Assembly (NCBI GenBank): GCA_900772685.1
Contig: CAAGRP010000123.1
Span: 1 to 5,221 of the forward strand
DNA: 5,221 nt
DNA from: Lachnospiraceae bacterium
Lineage (GTDB): Bacteria > Bacillota > Clostridia > Lachnospirales > Lachnospiraceae
Reading direction: 5' to 3'
In this document: piece by piece, positions 1 through 5,221 of the stretch
Numbering within the stretch: the stretch's first letter is position 1
Layout of the letters: each line of letters begins with the position of its first letter
The notes under the pieces: generated by a model
What the model was told of the DNA's origin: nothing
Seen by the model: the letters and a program-made list of their open reading frames with translations, nothing else
Databases searched by the model: none
Made by a program: the position numbers and the translations under genes

Positions 1-29
1 CTGTCATATAATAACGAACGGACTCTGGC
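1..29 (+). other. Apparent frameshift in the substrate-binding protein gene
   Basis: The frame of the downstream protein hits TAATAA at 9-14. Reading from base 2 instead gives CHIITNG, which joins naturally to DSGSAEVFND in the downstream frame if one G is dropped at 20-21, giving CHIITNDSGSAEVFND. That resembles the '.IP.I...SGS...F' stretch that precedes the hinge in this family. The break is therefore probably a single-base insertion, either a sequencing or assembly error near a contig end or a genuine pseudogene lesion. The stops are seen directly; the repaired reading is inference. Confidence 0.5.
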
Positions 30-857
30 TCTGCTGAAGTATTCAATGATTTAACAAAATTAACCTCCGGCTCAAACTGCTATCCGATACAGCCCATCTA
101 TATAACAGAGGGCCGAGCAATGGCATCTATCGCGATACACGATTTTCATTCAACGAAAATAGGTATCCTTTATACCGATACACGTATAGGACACGACCTT
201 CTTTCAGGAATAAATATCACACTTAGAGAGCATCCGGTTTCTACATCATCGGCTGTTATCCCCGCTCCCGAAACCCTTGATCGTGATATGTTTTTGAAGG
301 CTATAAAAAAAGCGGTTCAGGAAATAAAGGTCTACGATCCCGATTTTATAATAATAGCTGCCGATCAGGAGAGCTTCCCCGATATAGCGGATTCTCTCGC
401 AGCATCAAACACCCATAAGACGGTCCTTACATCTTATGTAAATACCGTCGTAACGACCGCAATGCGGCTCATGCCTGTTGTAAAAGATAATTTTGATGTA
501 TATTCCTTCGGCTGGCTGGATTACAGGAGTCCGGCTCATTCAAAGGCTCTTGAAGAAGCATCCGAGTGGCTCGGTGATTATGCGATGAACGGCTATGCCC
601 ATTGCGGATGGATAGGTGCTCATTTCCTCTGCGAAGGTCTTAAACGCCTTACCGGAAAGAAGATAACATGGAAGTCCTTCAACAAAGCAATGGAATCCGC
701 ACCCGTAGAAAATCCTTTCGGCGGAATCGTTGATTATTCCGGCGGTCAGCGCCTCGGGACCGAGGAGCTCAGCCTTTATAAACTCGATCCTTCAACGTCC
801 TTAGGCTGGCGTGAAGTAATTCCTTTACGAAATGTTGTCACGTTTCATGACAAGTGA
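15..857 (+). CDS. ABC transporter substrate-binding protein (Peripla_BP_6 type), C-terminal part, 5' end broken
   Basis: This is the C-terminal part (about 280 residues) of an extracellular ligand-binding protein of the branched-chain amino acid/amide ABC uptake family, which captures solute outside the membrane and hands it to a permease. Family-like blocks occur in order: GSAEVFND, then YPIQPIYITEGRAMA (where family members have a 'P..Y..EGR..A' segment), KIGILYTDTRIGHDL (strand and turn of lobe 2), DPDFIIIAADQE, and a C-terminal block with YAHCGWIGAHFLCEGLKRL and ENPFGGIVDYSGGQRLGTEELSLYKLD. The only in-frame ATG is at 120, with a GAGGG at 108-112, but recognisable family sequence continues upstream of it to about base 21, so that ATG is probably not the start. 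The signal peptide and most of lobe 1 are missing. Two in-frame stops at 9-14 break the frame (see the frameshift entry). The C-terminus looks complete. Ligand unknown; no permease or ATPase gene is in the window. Family assignment is fairly sure, functionality is not. Confidence 0.8.
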   Translation, partial: RTDSGSAEVFNDLTKLTSGSNCYPIQPIYITEGRAMASIAIHDFHSTKIGILYTDTRIGHDLLSGINITLREHPVSTSSAVIPAPETLDRDMFLKAIKKAVQEIKVYDPDFIIIAADQESFPDIADSLAASNTHKTVLTSYVNTVVTTAMRLMPVVKDNFDVYSFGWLDYRSPAHSKALEEASEWLGDYAMNGYAHCGWIGAHFLCEGLKRLTGKKITWKSFNKAMESAPVENPFGGIVDYSGGQRLGTEELSLYKLDPSTSLGWREVIPLRNVVTFHDK

Positions 858-869
858 TGTCAATGACAA
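835..869. promoter_or_regulatory. Cluster of TGTCA/TGACA inverted half-sites at the gene end
   Basis: Four half-sites alternate in orientation: TTGTCA (835-840), TGACAA (848-853), TGTCA (858-862) and TGACAA (864-869). They form two nested dyads, one with a 7-base centre and one with a single-base centre. They straddle the TGA stop of the substrate-binding gene and lie 75-110 bases before the hydrolase start. No T-tract follows directly, so this is not a convincing terminator. It could be an operator for the downstream gene or chance; no regulator is identified. Confidence 0.25.
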
Positions 870-930
870 TCCTTTCCCTTCCCTTTTTAAATTTTATGTA
901 AAATGTTAAATTTTAATAAAATAATTAAAG

Positions 931-937
931 GGAGGGG
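931..937 (+). promoter_or_regulatory. Ribosome binding site deciding the hydrolase start
   Basis: GGAGGGG lies 7 bases before the ATG at 945. The alternative in-frame ATG at 903 is preceded only by A/T-rich sequence without a Shine-Dalgarno match. Starting at 945 also gives a typical MKK... membrane-anchor N-terminus, so 945 is the preferred start. Confidence 0.8.
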
Positions 938-944
938 TTTTTTC

Positions 945-3053
945 ATGAAAAAATCCGGTTTAAGATCCAATGCCTCCCTTATCGTCCTGATCATATGCAT
1001 TCTTGTTATGGTCATTACATCAGTCGTATCGGGAAACATAATGACTGACGGCGGTAAGGTTCGCACGGAAAATTTAACTTTTACGACAGACATCGGAGCA
1101 GAGGCTCACGCTAAGCTTTATGTTCCGGAAACAGCAACCGCAGATTCTCCTGCTCCGGCAGTTATTCTCTGCCATGGATATACAGCATCATCAGACGATA
1201 TGGAACCTAATGCAATCGAGCTTTCACGTCGCGGATATGTTGTAATGGCACTCGACCTTTACGGTCACGGAGAAACAGAGCTTCCCAAGAGCGGATACAG
1301 CCAGGCAGAGATGGGAAGTGTAGAGGACTATGCACCTGATCTCGGAACCTACAGTGCTCTCCAGGAATTAGCCAACTATGATTTTGTCGATCTTACTAAA
1401 ATAGGTATGCTCGGTCACTCTATGGGTACAGCCGCAATTCAGGAAGGTGCTTACCTTGCATATGCTAAATGGACTGCTGCATACAATACTGCTCTTGCAA
1501 AATACACAGAAGAGGGACAGGATGAAACGACAGCCGCAACATCCGCTTATGCAGATGCGATGACTTCAGGCATCGTCCTTCCGGGCTCAATGGTCCTTAC
1601 CGGCTACAACTACAACATCCGTAATAAAGACGATCTTACATATAACGGGGTTACGGCAGATAACGGTTTATTCCCTCTTTTCCTTGCCCCTGTAAATATG
1701 TGTACTATAGAGGCTGACTGTGATGAGTTCTCGGGACTTCTCTGGGGAATCGACGATGCATCAAAATACACCGAAAGCTTTAAGTTCATGCTCGGTACAG
1801 GCGGTGCAAATAATGTTGAGTCCGGCACATATTTCCTTTACGGAGATCCGACCGCAGCTCCTCTTTCAAGAGAAGAGGCAGTTACCGCCGCAGCATCTGC
1901 TGTCCTTACAAAGCAGCCACTTCGTGCAGCTTATTCATTCAGCGGAACACACTCCGATACATACTATGATCAGGAAGCCATCGCTGACGGAATCGACTTC
2001 CTCGATATAACACTTAAGGGCGGTGTAACCGAGCTTGCTCCTACAGATCAGGTATGGCACGGACGTGCGGCCTGCGGACTCATCGGTCTTATCGCAGCAC
2101 TTATAAGCTTTGTTGCCCTTGCGCTTACACTTTTAAGGATACCGTTCTTCGCATCTATCTGCCGCGAGGAGGCTCCTTCGATAAGCACCGTAAACGACAA
2201 GAAGAGCGGATTCAGATATCTTATATGGTATATAATCTTCCTTCTTCCTGCTCCGCTGCTTTACTATTATCTCATCGGATATCCGTATTATATGCAGCCT
2301 CAGTGGTTCAAGTTCCTTACGAAGTTCATGCCGAACAGCGTATATAACATGGCACCTATGAACTCACTCATGCTCTTCAGCGGCGTTGTAGGACTTATAA
2401 TCTTAGGACTTTACCTTATTGTTTACTTCCGCAGGAAGAAAACACATCACAATACATTTGAAAATACAGGACTTAAGCTTCCGGCAGGCAAGATCTTCAA
2501 AGCACTCATACTTGCTATCGTATCATTTGCTTTAATATATGTGCTGATCACTCTGCTTGCAAAGGCTACGGGAACAACATTTACATTCTTCAAGTTCAGC
2601 CTGCAGCCGATGAATTCCGAGCGTTGGGTAGCATTCCTTAAATATCTTCCTGTCTGGGTAGGATTCTTCCTTATACTCAACATGGTTTATAACTCACTTA
2701 CACGCATCAACGGTAAAAAAGGAATCTTCAACTATATCCTTATCGGATTTTCATCATTCGGAGGACTGCTCATAATGTTCCTGTATGATTACGGTACATT
2801 ATTCGCAACACATGTCCGCGGCATCAAATACATTCCGGGAACCACCTCCGAAAGCTGGCTTTCCGCTATCGGAATGTCATTCCCGACAGCTCTTGCCGGA
2901 ATAATGCTTTTCGGACTCCTTGTGATCCTTCCTGTTTCAGCCATCTTTGCAAGAGTCTGCAACAAGAAAACAGGCTCCGTATGGCTTGGAGGTTTCCTTA
3001 CATCATTTATCGTATTGGCATTTACTATCTGTCATATGGTAATAAATGCTTAA
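945..3053 (+). CDS. Membrane-anchored alpha/beta-hydrolase with eight-helix C-terminal membrane domain
   Basis: This is a 702-residue protein counted from the ATG with the GGAGGGG site. Residues 1-10 are basic, followed by a membrane anchor at about 11-30. Residues ~45-360 form an alpha/beta-hydrolase fold: VILCHGYTAS (73-82, oxyanion-hole region), GHSMG (157-161, nucleophile Ser159), a probable acid in CDEF (Asp260), and the likely catalytic His336 in GTHSDTYYD. A helical insertion at ~165-210, rich in A, T and Y, would form a lid. Eight hydrophobic segments follow at about 378-402, 424-446, 474-495, 516-540, 561-583, 594-618, 646-669 and 679-700. Basic loops after each even crossing (REE...NDKK, FRRKK, RINGKK, CNKKTG) put the N-terminus and those loops in the cytoplasm and the hydrolase domain outside. 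Substrate unknown; an esterase, lipase or acyl-transfer role is possible. The upstream gene ends 87 bases before with no clear terminator, while a strong terminator follows. The fold is confident, the function is not. Confidence 0.88.
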   Translation: MKKSGLRSNASLIVLIICILVMVITSVVSGNIMTDGGKVRTENLTFTTDIGAEAHAKLYVPETATADSPAPAVILCHGYTASSDDMEPNAIELSRRGYVVMALDLYGHGETELPKSGYSQAEMGSVEDYAPDLGTYSALQELANYDFVDLTKIGMLGHSMGTAAIQEGAYLAYAKWTAAYNTALAKYTEEGQDETTAATSAYADAMTSGIVLPGSMVLTGYNYNIRNKDDLTYNGVTADNGLFPLFLAPVNMCTIEADCDEFSGLLWGIDDASKYTESFKFMLGTGGANNVESGTYFLYGDPTAAPLSREEAVTAAASAVLTKQPLRAAYSFSGTHSDTYYDQEAIADGIDFLDITLKGGVTELAPTDQVWHGRAACGLIGLIAALISFVALALTLLRIPFFASICREEAPSISTVNDKKSGFRYLIWYIIFLLPAPLLYYYLIGYPYYMQPQWFKFLTKFMPNSVYNMAPMNSLMLFSGVVGLIILGLYLIVYFRRKKTHHNTFENTGLKLPAGKIFKALILAIVSFALIYVLITLLAKATGTTFTFFKFSLQPMNSERWVAFLKYLPVWVGFFLILNMVYNSLTRINGKKGIFNYILIGFSSFGGLLIMFLYDYGTLFATHVRGIKYIPGTTSESWLSAIGMSFPTALAGIMLFGLLVILPVSAIFARVCNKKTGSVWLGGFLTSFIVLAFTICHMVINA

Positions 3054-3083
3054 TATACCTTTCATTTAATCTTTACCTCTGCC

Positions 3084-3118
3084 GGGGCTCCGTCGCAATG
3101 ACGGAGTCCCTGTTTTTT
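3084..3118 (+). terminator. Rho-independent terminator of the hydrolase gene
   Basis: An 11-bp stem (GGGGCTCCGTC at 3084-3094 with GACGGAGTCCC at 3100-3110, one G-T wobble) closes a 5-base GCAAT loop. It is followed by TG and six T residues at 3113-3118. It begins 31 bases after the hydrolase stop and ends 13 bases before the next promoter, so it separates the two units. Confidence 0.92.
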
Positions 3119-3130
3119 ATTTCTTCACAC

Positions 3131-3159
3131 TTGACATATCCGCCATCGCGTTATATCTT
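3131..3159 (+). promoter_or_regulatory. Sigma-A-type promoter of the DUF4250 gene
   Basis: A perfect -35 TTGACA (3131-3136) is followed after exactly 17 bases by TATCTT (3154-3159), which matches four of six positions of the -10 consensus. Transcription would start near 3166, leaving a leader of about 20 bases that consists mostly of the AAAGGAGG site at 3171-3178. The position just after a terminator supports an independent unit. Confidence 0.7.
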
Positions 3160-3185
3160 TTATTTCGGAAAAAGGAGGTTTTGAA

Positions 3186-3356
3186 ATGCCAAAGGATCCG
3201 GTAATGCTTTTAAGCTATATAAATACAATGCTTCGCGATAAATATCCGTCGCTTAAGGAACTCTGTACTTCCGAAAATGCGGACATGGAACATATCAAGA
3301 GCAGGCTTCAGACAATAGATTACAGATATGACAAAGCCTTAAACCGATTTGTATGA
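3186..3356 (+). CDS. DUF4250 domain-containing small protein
   Basis: This 56-residue protein starts at an ATG placed 7 bases after a near-perfect Shine-Dalgarno (AAAGGAGG, 3171-3178). The sequence begins MPKDPVMLLSYINTMLRDKY and ends YRYDKALNRFV. That is the full-length pattern recalled for the DUF4250 family (PF14056) of Firmicutes: a 'DP.MLLS..N..LRD.Y.SL..LC' block followed by a 'I...L..I.Y.YD...N.F' block. The protein is soluble, probably helical and cytoplasmic, with one Cys at residue 27. The family has no function known to me; the helix-turn-helix-like layout is only suggestive. It has its own promoter and a terminator 88 bases downstream, so it looks monocistronic and well expressed. 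It was identified by reading all frames for a good ribosome binding site. Confidence 0.88.
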   Translation: MPKDPVMLLSYINTMLRDKYPSLKELCTSENADMEHIKSRLQTIDYRYDKALNRFV

Positions 3357-3444
3357 AAAGCTTTATATATTTTTAAACTGATTTATCTTTTTAAATATAT
3401 CTTTGTTATAAATATTTCTACATTATAATTATTTCTTCACATAA

Positions 3445-3480
3445 AATGAGGTGCTGCGATCGCAGCACCTCATTATTTTT
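3445..3480. terminator. Bidirectional terminator (perfect 30-bp palindrome)
   Basis: Bases 3445-3474 are a perfect palindrome centred on GCGATCGC, able to form a 13-bp stem with a 4-base GATC loop in either RNA. On the plus strand it is followed by A and five T residues (3476-3480). On the minus strand the stem ends in a short T run, from the A residues at 3443-3446. It sits 88 bases after the DUF4250 stop and 32 bases after the dehydrogenase stop, the expected place for a shared terminator between convergent genes. Confidence 0.92.
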
Positions 3481-3506
3481 ATCATCTTATTATCTTATTG
3501 TTTCAA

Positions 3507-4730
3507 TTAGAAATCAACTTCTGTATCGTAGTAGCAGCACTTAAGGAGCTTCTCCATCTCCTCTACGCTTGGCTGACGCGGATTTGATCCGGTACAAGCA
3601 TCTGCTATTGCATTTACAGCGATGTCATGAAGTCTCTCAAGGAATACCTCTTCCGGTACGAATCCCTGCTCGCACGGATATGAATCCGGTCCGTAGTTCT
3701 TGATGCAGTGCGGGATGTTGAGCTTGTCATTCAATCCGCGTACATATGCGATGAGTGCATCTACCTTGGCATCATCGGAAGCATCCTTATCTGCTATTCC
3801 CATGTAATCAACGATAACACCGTATCTCTTCTTAGCAGTCTCATCCTTTGAATTAAATTTGATTACCTTCGGAAGATACATTGCGTTTGCAGCACCGTGA
3901 ATGATGTGTGCACCATAATCAGCAAATACGGCACCTGTCTTATGTGCCATAGAATGAACTATTCCAAGGAGAGCATTTGAGAATGCCATACCTGCAAGAC
4001 ACTGTGCATCATGCATTCTGTCCCTTGCGCCCATATCCTCGTTATAAGAATCAACAAGATCCTTCTGGATCATCTCGATCGCATGTATTGCAAGAGGATC
4101 CGAGTAATTGCTGTTTGCTGTAGAAACATAAGCCTCAACAGCATGTGTAAGAGCATCCATACCTGTATGAGCAACAAGCTTTTTAGGCATTGTCTCTGCA
4201 AGCTCAGGATCAACGATAGCAACGTCAGGTGTGATCTCAAAGTCTGCGATCGGGTATTTGATTCCCTTATCATAATCTGTGATGATAGAGAATGCCGTAA
4301 CTTCTGTTGCTGTTCCCGAAGTAGAGGAAACCGCACAGAAATGAGCTTTTGTTCTAAGTGTAGGAAGTCCGAAAACCTTACACATATCTTCGAATGTGCA
4401 CTCAGGATATTCGTATTTGATCCACATAGCCTTTGCAGCATCTATAGGTGAACCGCCGCCTATTGCTACGATCCAATCCGGCTCAAATTCAAGCATCTTC
4501 TGAGCACCGTTCATAACAGTTGTAACTGAAGGATCAGGCTCGATTCCGTCGATTATCATAACTTCCATTCCGGCTTCTTTAAGATAATTCTCAGCTCTGT
4601 CGAGGAATCCGAATCTCTTCATCGATCCGCCGCCGACACAGATAACAGCCTTCTTTCCTTTGAATGTCTTAAGATTTTCGAGTGCGCCCTTTCCGTGATA
4701 AAGGTCACGCGGCAATGTAAAACGTGCCAT
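3507..4730 (-). CDS. Iron-containing alcohol dehydrogenase (butanol dehydrogenase-like, probably NADPH-dependent)
   Basis: This is a full-length 407-residue member of the group III Fe-dependent alcohol dehydrogenases, which reduce aldehydes to alcohols at the end of fermentation; it is probably cytosolic. The N-terminal nucleotide-binding domain shows VGGGSMKRFG (32-41) and IGGGSPIDAAKAMW (90-103), then SSTSGTATEVTAFSIIT (135-151). The metal ligands by family alignment are Asp192 and His196 (GMDALTHAVEAY), His259 (HSMAH) and His278 (IHGAANA); His263 is the usual catalytic histidine. Overall it resembles the clostridial Adh1/NADPH-dependent butanol dehydrogenase group, where a G or S replaces the Asp that favours NAD; NADPH preference is inferred from that. 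The spacing from His259 to His278 is 19 residues against 14 recalled for FucO, with an extra His275. The start is supported by AAGGAGGT ending 10 bases before the ATG. The gene has its own promoter with a Rex-like operator and ends at a bidirectional terminator. Substrate range cannot be read from sequence. Confidence 0.95.
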   Translation of the reverse strand: MARFTLPRDLYHGKGALENLKTFKGKKAVICVGGGSMKRFGFLDRAENYLKEAGMEVMIIDGIEPDPSVTTVMNGAQKMLEFEPDWIVAIGGGSPIDAAKAMWIKYEYPECTFEDMCKVFGLPTLRTKAHFCAVSSTSGTATEVTAFSIITDYDKGIKYPIADFEITPDVAIVDPELAETMPKKLVAHTGMDALTHAVEAYVSTANSNYSDPLAIHAIEMIQKDLVDSYNEDMGARDRMHDAQCLAGMAFSNALLGIVHSMAHKTGAVFADYGAHIIHGAANAMYLPKVIKFNSKDETAKKRYGVIVDYMGIADKDASDDAKVDALIAYVRGLNDKLNIPHCIKNYGPDSYPCEQGFVPEEVFLERLHDIAVNAIADACTGSNPRQPSVEEMEKLLKCCYYDTEVDF

Positions 4731-4781
4731 AAATATACATACCTCCTTGCTAGATATAGATATAACTTTTAACCTACAAGT

Positions 4782-4810
4782 ATCTTAACACTTTGTTAAT
4801 TTTTTTACAA
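4782..4810 (-). promoter_or_regulatory. Promoter of the alcohol dehydrogenase gene
   Basis: Reading the minus strand, TTGTAA (4810-4805) serves as -35 and TAAGAT (4787-4782) as -10, separated by 17 bases. A TG at 4790-4789 gives an extended -10. Each hexamer matches four of six consensus positions. Transcription would begin near 4775, about 45 bases before the ATG. The overlap with the Rex-like site is the arrangement expected for repression. Confidence 0.5.
4793..4810. promoter_or_regulatory. Rex-like redox repressor operator
   Basis: TTGTTAATTTTTTTACAA matches the Rex consensus TTGTTAA-N4-TTAACAA at 13 of 14 defined positions. Rex binds such sites when NAD+ is high and releases them when NADH rises; alcohol dehydrogenase genes are standard Rex targets in Firmicutes. 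The site covers the -35 and part of the spacer of the dehydrogenase promoter. A second dyad, TTAACA-CTT-TGTTAA at 4785-4799, shares the TGTTAA half and reaches the -10. Match and position are seen; binding is inference, and no rex gene is in the window. Confidence 0.72.
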
Positions 4811-4824
4811 TACTTCGATATTCA

Positions 4825-4858
4825 ATATTTTCAGGTCAATATATGATATTTTTAGGTC
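4825..4858. repeat. Two 13-bp direct repeats, 21 bp apart, upstream of the dehydrogenase promoter
   Basis: ATATTTTCAGGTC (4825-4837) and ATATTTTTAGGTC (4846-4858) agree at 12 of 13 bases and are offset by 21 bp, two helical turns. The nearer copy ends 15 bases upstream of the proposed -35. This same-face, upstream arrangement resembles an activator or tandem operator site. No known regulator is recognised. Confidence 0.45.
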
Positions 4859-4861
4859 CGG

Positions 4862-5221
4862 TCATTCAACACTTTTCAGTGATTCGACCATGTCAATCTT
4901 CTTAAAGTTGTAATACATTACCAAATTGACTATAAGCGAAAAAGCAAATGTGATGGCCGCGCATATAATGTAGCTCATCGGGCTTATGACTCTTCCGAAC
5001 ATCATAAGATCGACCTCTACCGTAAGTATCGTAAACAGGTGAAGTACCGAACCTATCACCGATCCTACAACTATACCTATAAGCGTAAGTATTATATTTT
5101 CCCTGTAGACATACATCGCCACTTCAGTATCGTAGAAGCCGACACGTTTAACCGGGTTGTTGCTCATCAATCTCATCTTGGTGATACCAATATTCTGTAA
5201 GATTTGTGCGCCGACGCCGTA
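4862..5221 (-). CDS. FtsX/MacB-type ABC transporter permease, C-terminal end, joined to a GTP cyclohydrolase II fragment
   Basis: This is an open frame of 119 codons plus TGA (4864-4862) entering from the right edge, so partial at its 5' end. The portion from about base 5140 down to the stop matches the end of an FtsX-like permease: GFYDTEVAMYVYRENI, a membrane segment (~5095-5021), VDLMMFGR, a second membrane segment (~4981-4907), and the tail FKKIDMVESLKSVE. In intact proteins these are the last two of the four core helices of a membrane component that works with an ABC ATPase in efflux, envelope processes or peptide sensing. The residues before this do not belong to that family but to GTP cyclohydrolase II, so the frame is chimeric. 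An ATG at 5176 has no obvious ribosome binding site and falls inside the cyclohydrolase-like part. The gene ends about 50 bases upstream of the dehydrogenase promoter on the same strand, without an obvious terminator between. Confidence 0.8.
   Translation of the reverse strand, partial: YGVGAQILQNIGITKMRLMSNNPVKRVGFYDTEVAMYVYRENIILTLIGIVVGSVIGSVLHLFTILTVEVDLMMFGRVISPMSYIICAAITFAFSLIVNLVMYYNFKKIDMVESLKSVE
5138..5221 (-). pseudogene. GTP cyclohydrolase II (RibA/RibBA) C-terminal fragment
   Basis: The first 28 codons read YGVGAQILQNIGITK then MRLMSNNPVKRVG. This is the 'YG.GAQIL..LGI.KMRL.TNNP.KR.GL.GYGL' region near the end of the cyclohydrolase II domain, the enzyme (often fused to DHBP synthase as RibBA) that opens GTP in riboflavin synthesis. 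The expected continuation (LEGYGLEIVE and the final strands) is absent: after VG the sequence becomes permease. The catalytic zinc and GTP-binding residues would lie outside the window. It is either a remnant of a deletion fusion or an assembly join. Confidence 0.7.

Noticed and set aside
120..122. ATG as true start of the substrate-binding protein
   Set aside because: A GAGGG lies upstream, but those bases encode the conserved ITEGRA stretch, family similarity continues to about base 21, and a start here would lack any signal peptide.
903..944. Upstream ATG giving a 14-residue longer hydrolase
   Set aside because: No Shine-Dalgarno precedes 903, whereas 945 has GGAGGGG at proper spacing and a classical MKK membrane-anchor start.
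1610..2683. Several 70-100 residue frames within the hydrolase gene on both strands
   Set aside because: All overlap the real coding frame, lack ribosome binding sites and show no recognisable domains.
2981..3184. 67-residue plus-strand open frame across the end of the hydrolase
   Set aside because: It reads through the terminator hairpin and the next gene's promoter and leader, with no family resemblance.
3357..3444. AT-rich stretch as a possible origin or attachment site
   Set aside because: Only short A/T runs typical of an intergenic spacer; no iterons, DnaA-box series or duplicated flanks were seen.
4070..4441. 123-residue minus-strand open frame
   Set aside because: Same strand but different frame inside the dehydrogenase gene; low-complexity Leu/Gln/Ser composition and no ribosome binding site.
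4011..4451. 146-residue plus-strand open frame
   Set aside because: It lies wholly antisense to the well-conserved alcohol dehydrogenase, is unusually Cys/Arg-rich, and has no ribosome binding site; it is a shadow.
4810..4838. TTGACC at 4838-4833 as a -35 for the dehydrogenase
   Set aside because: No acceptable -10 lies 16-18 bases downstream; the pair at 4810/4782 with an extended -10 is better.

Overview
The window looks like a short stretch of a low- to mid-GC Clostridia genome, most likely Lachnospiraceae or a relative. The reasons are GGAGG-type ribosome binding sites, compact intergenic regions with rho-independent terminators, a DUF4250 mini-gene, a clostridial NADPH-type butanol/alcohol dehydrogenase with a Rex-like operator, and an FtsX-type permease tail ending in KKIDMVESLKSVE. 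No rRNA, tRNA, CRISPR array or insertion sequence was seen. Both ends of the window carry broken or fused genes, so it may be a complete metagenomic contig with imperfect ends.

Layout, plus strand: (1) the C-terminal two thirds or so of an ABC-transporter substrate-binding protein (Peripla_BP_6, branched-chain amino acid/amide type), ending at 857, whose reading frame is broken by two stops near base 10; (2) a 702-residue membrane protein (945-3053) with an N-terminal membrane anchor, an alpha/beta-hydrolase domain predicted to lie outside the cell, and eight further membrane segments, closed by a strong terminator at 3084-3118; (3) a separate small transcription unit with a good sigma-A promoter (3131-3159) and a 56-residue DUF4250 protein (3186-3356).

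A perfect 30-bp palindrome (3445-3474) is a bidirectional terminator separating the plus-strand genes from two convergent minus-strand genes: an iron-dependent alcohol dehydrogenase (3507-4730) and, upstream of it, the end of an open frame running off the window (4862-5221).

The dehydrogenase has the clearest regulation. A sigma-A-like promoter with an extended -10 is overlapped by an 18-bp site matching the Rex (NADH/NAD+ redox repressor) consensus at 13 of 14 defined positions. Two 13-bp direct repeats spaced 21 bp apart lie just upstream. This fits a fermentative enzyme induced when NADH accumulates. The other genes share no obvious pathway with it.

The most surprising item is the last frame. 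Its first ~28 residues look like the C-terminal region of GTP cyclohydrolase II (RibA/RibBA), then it switches without a stop into the last two membrane segments of an FtsX/MacB-type permease. This is either an assembly chimera or a real deletion fusion.
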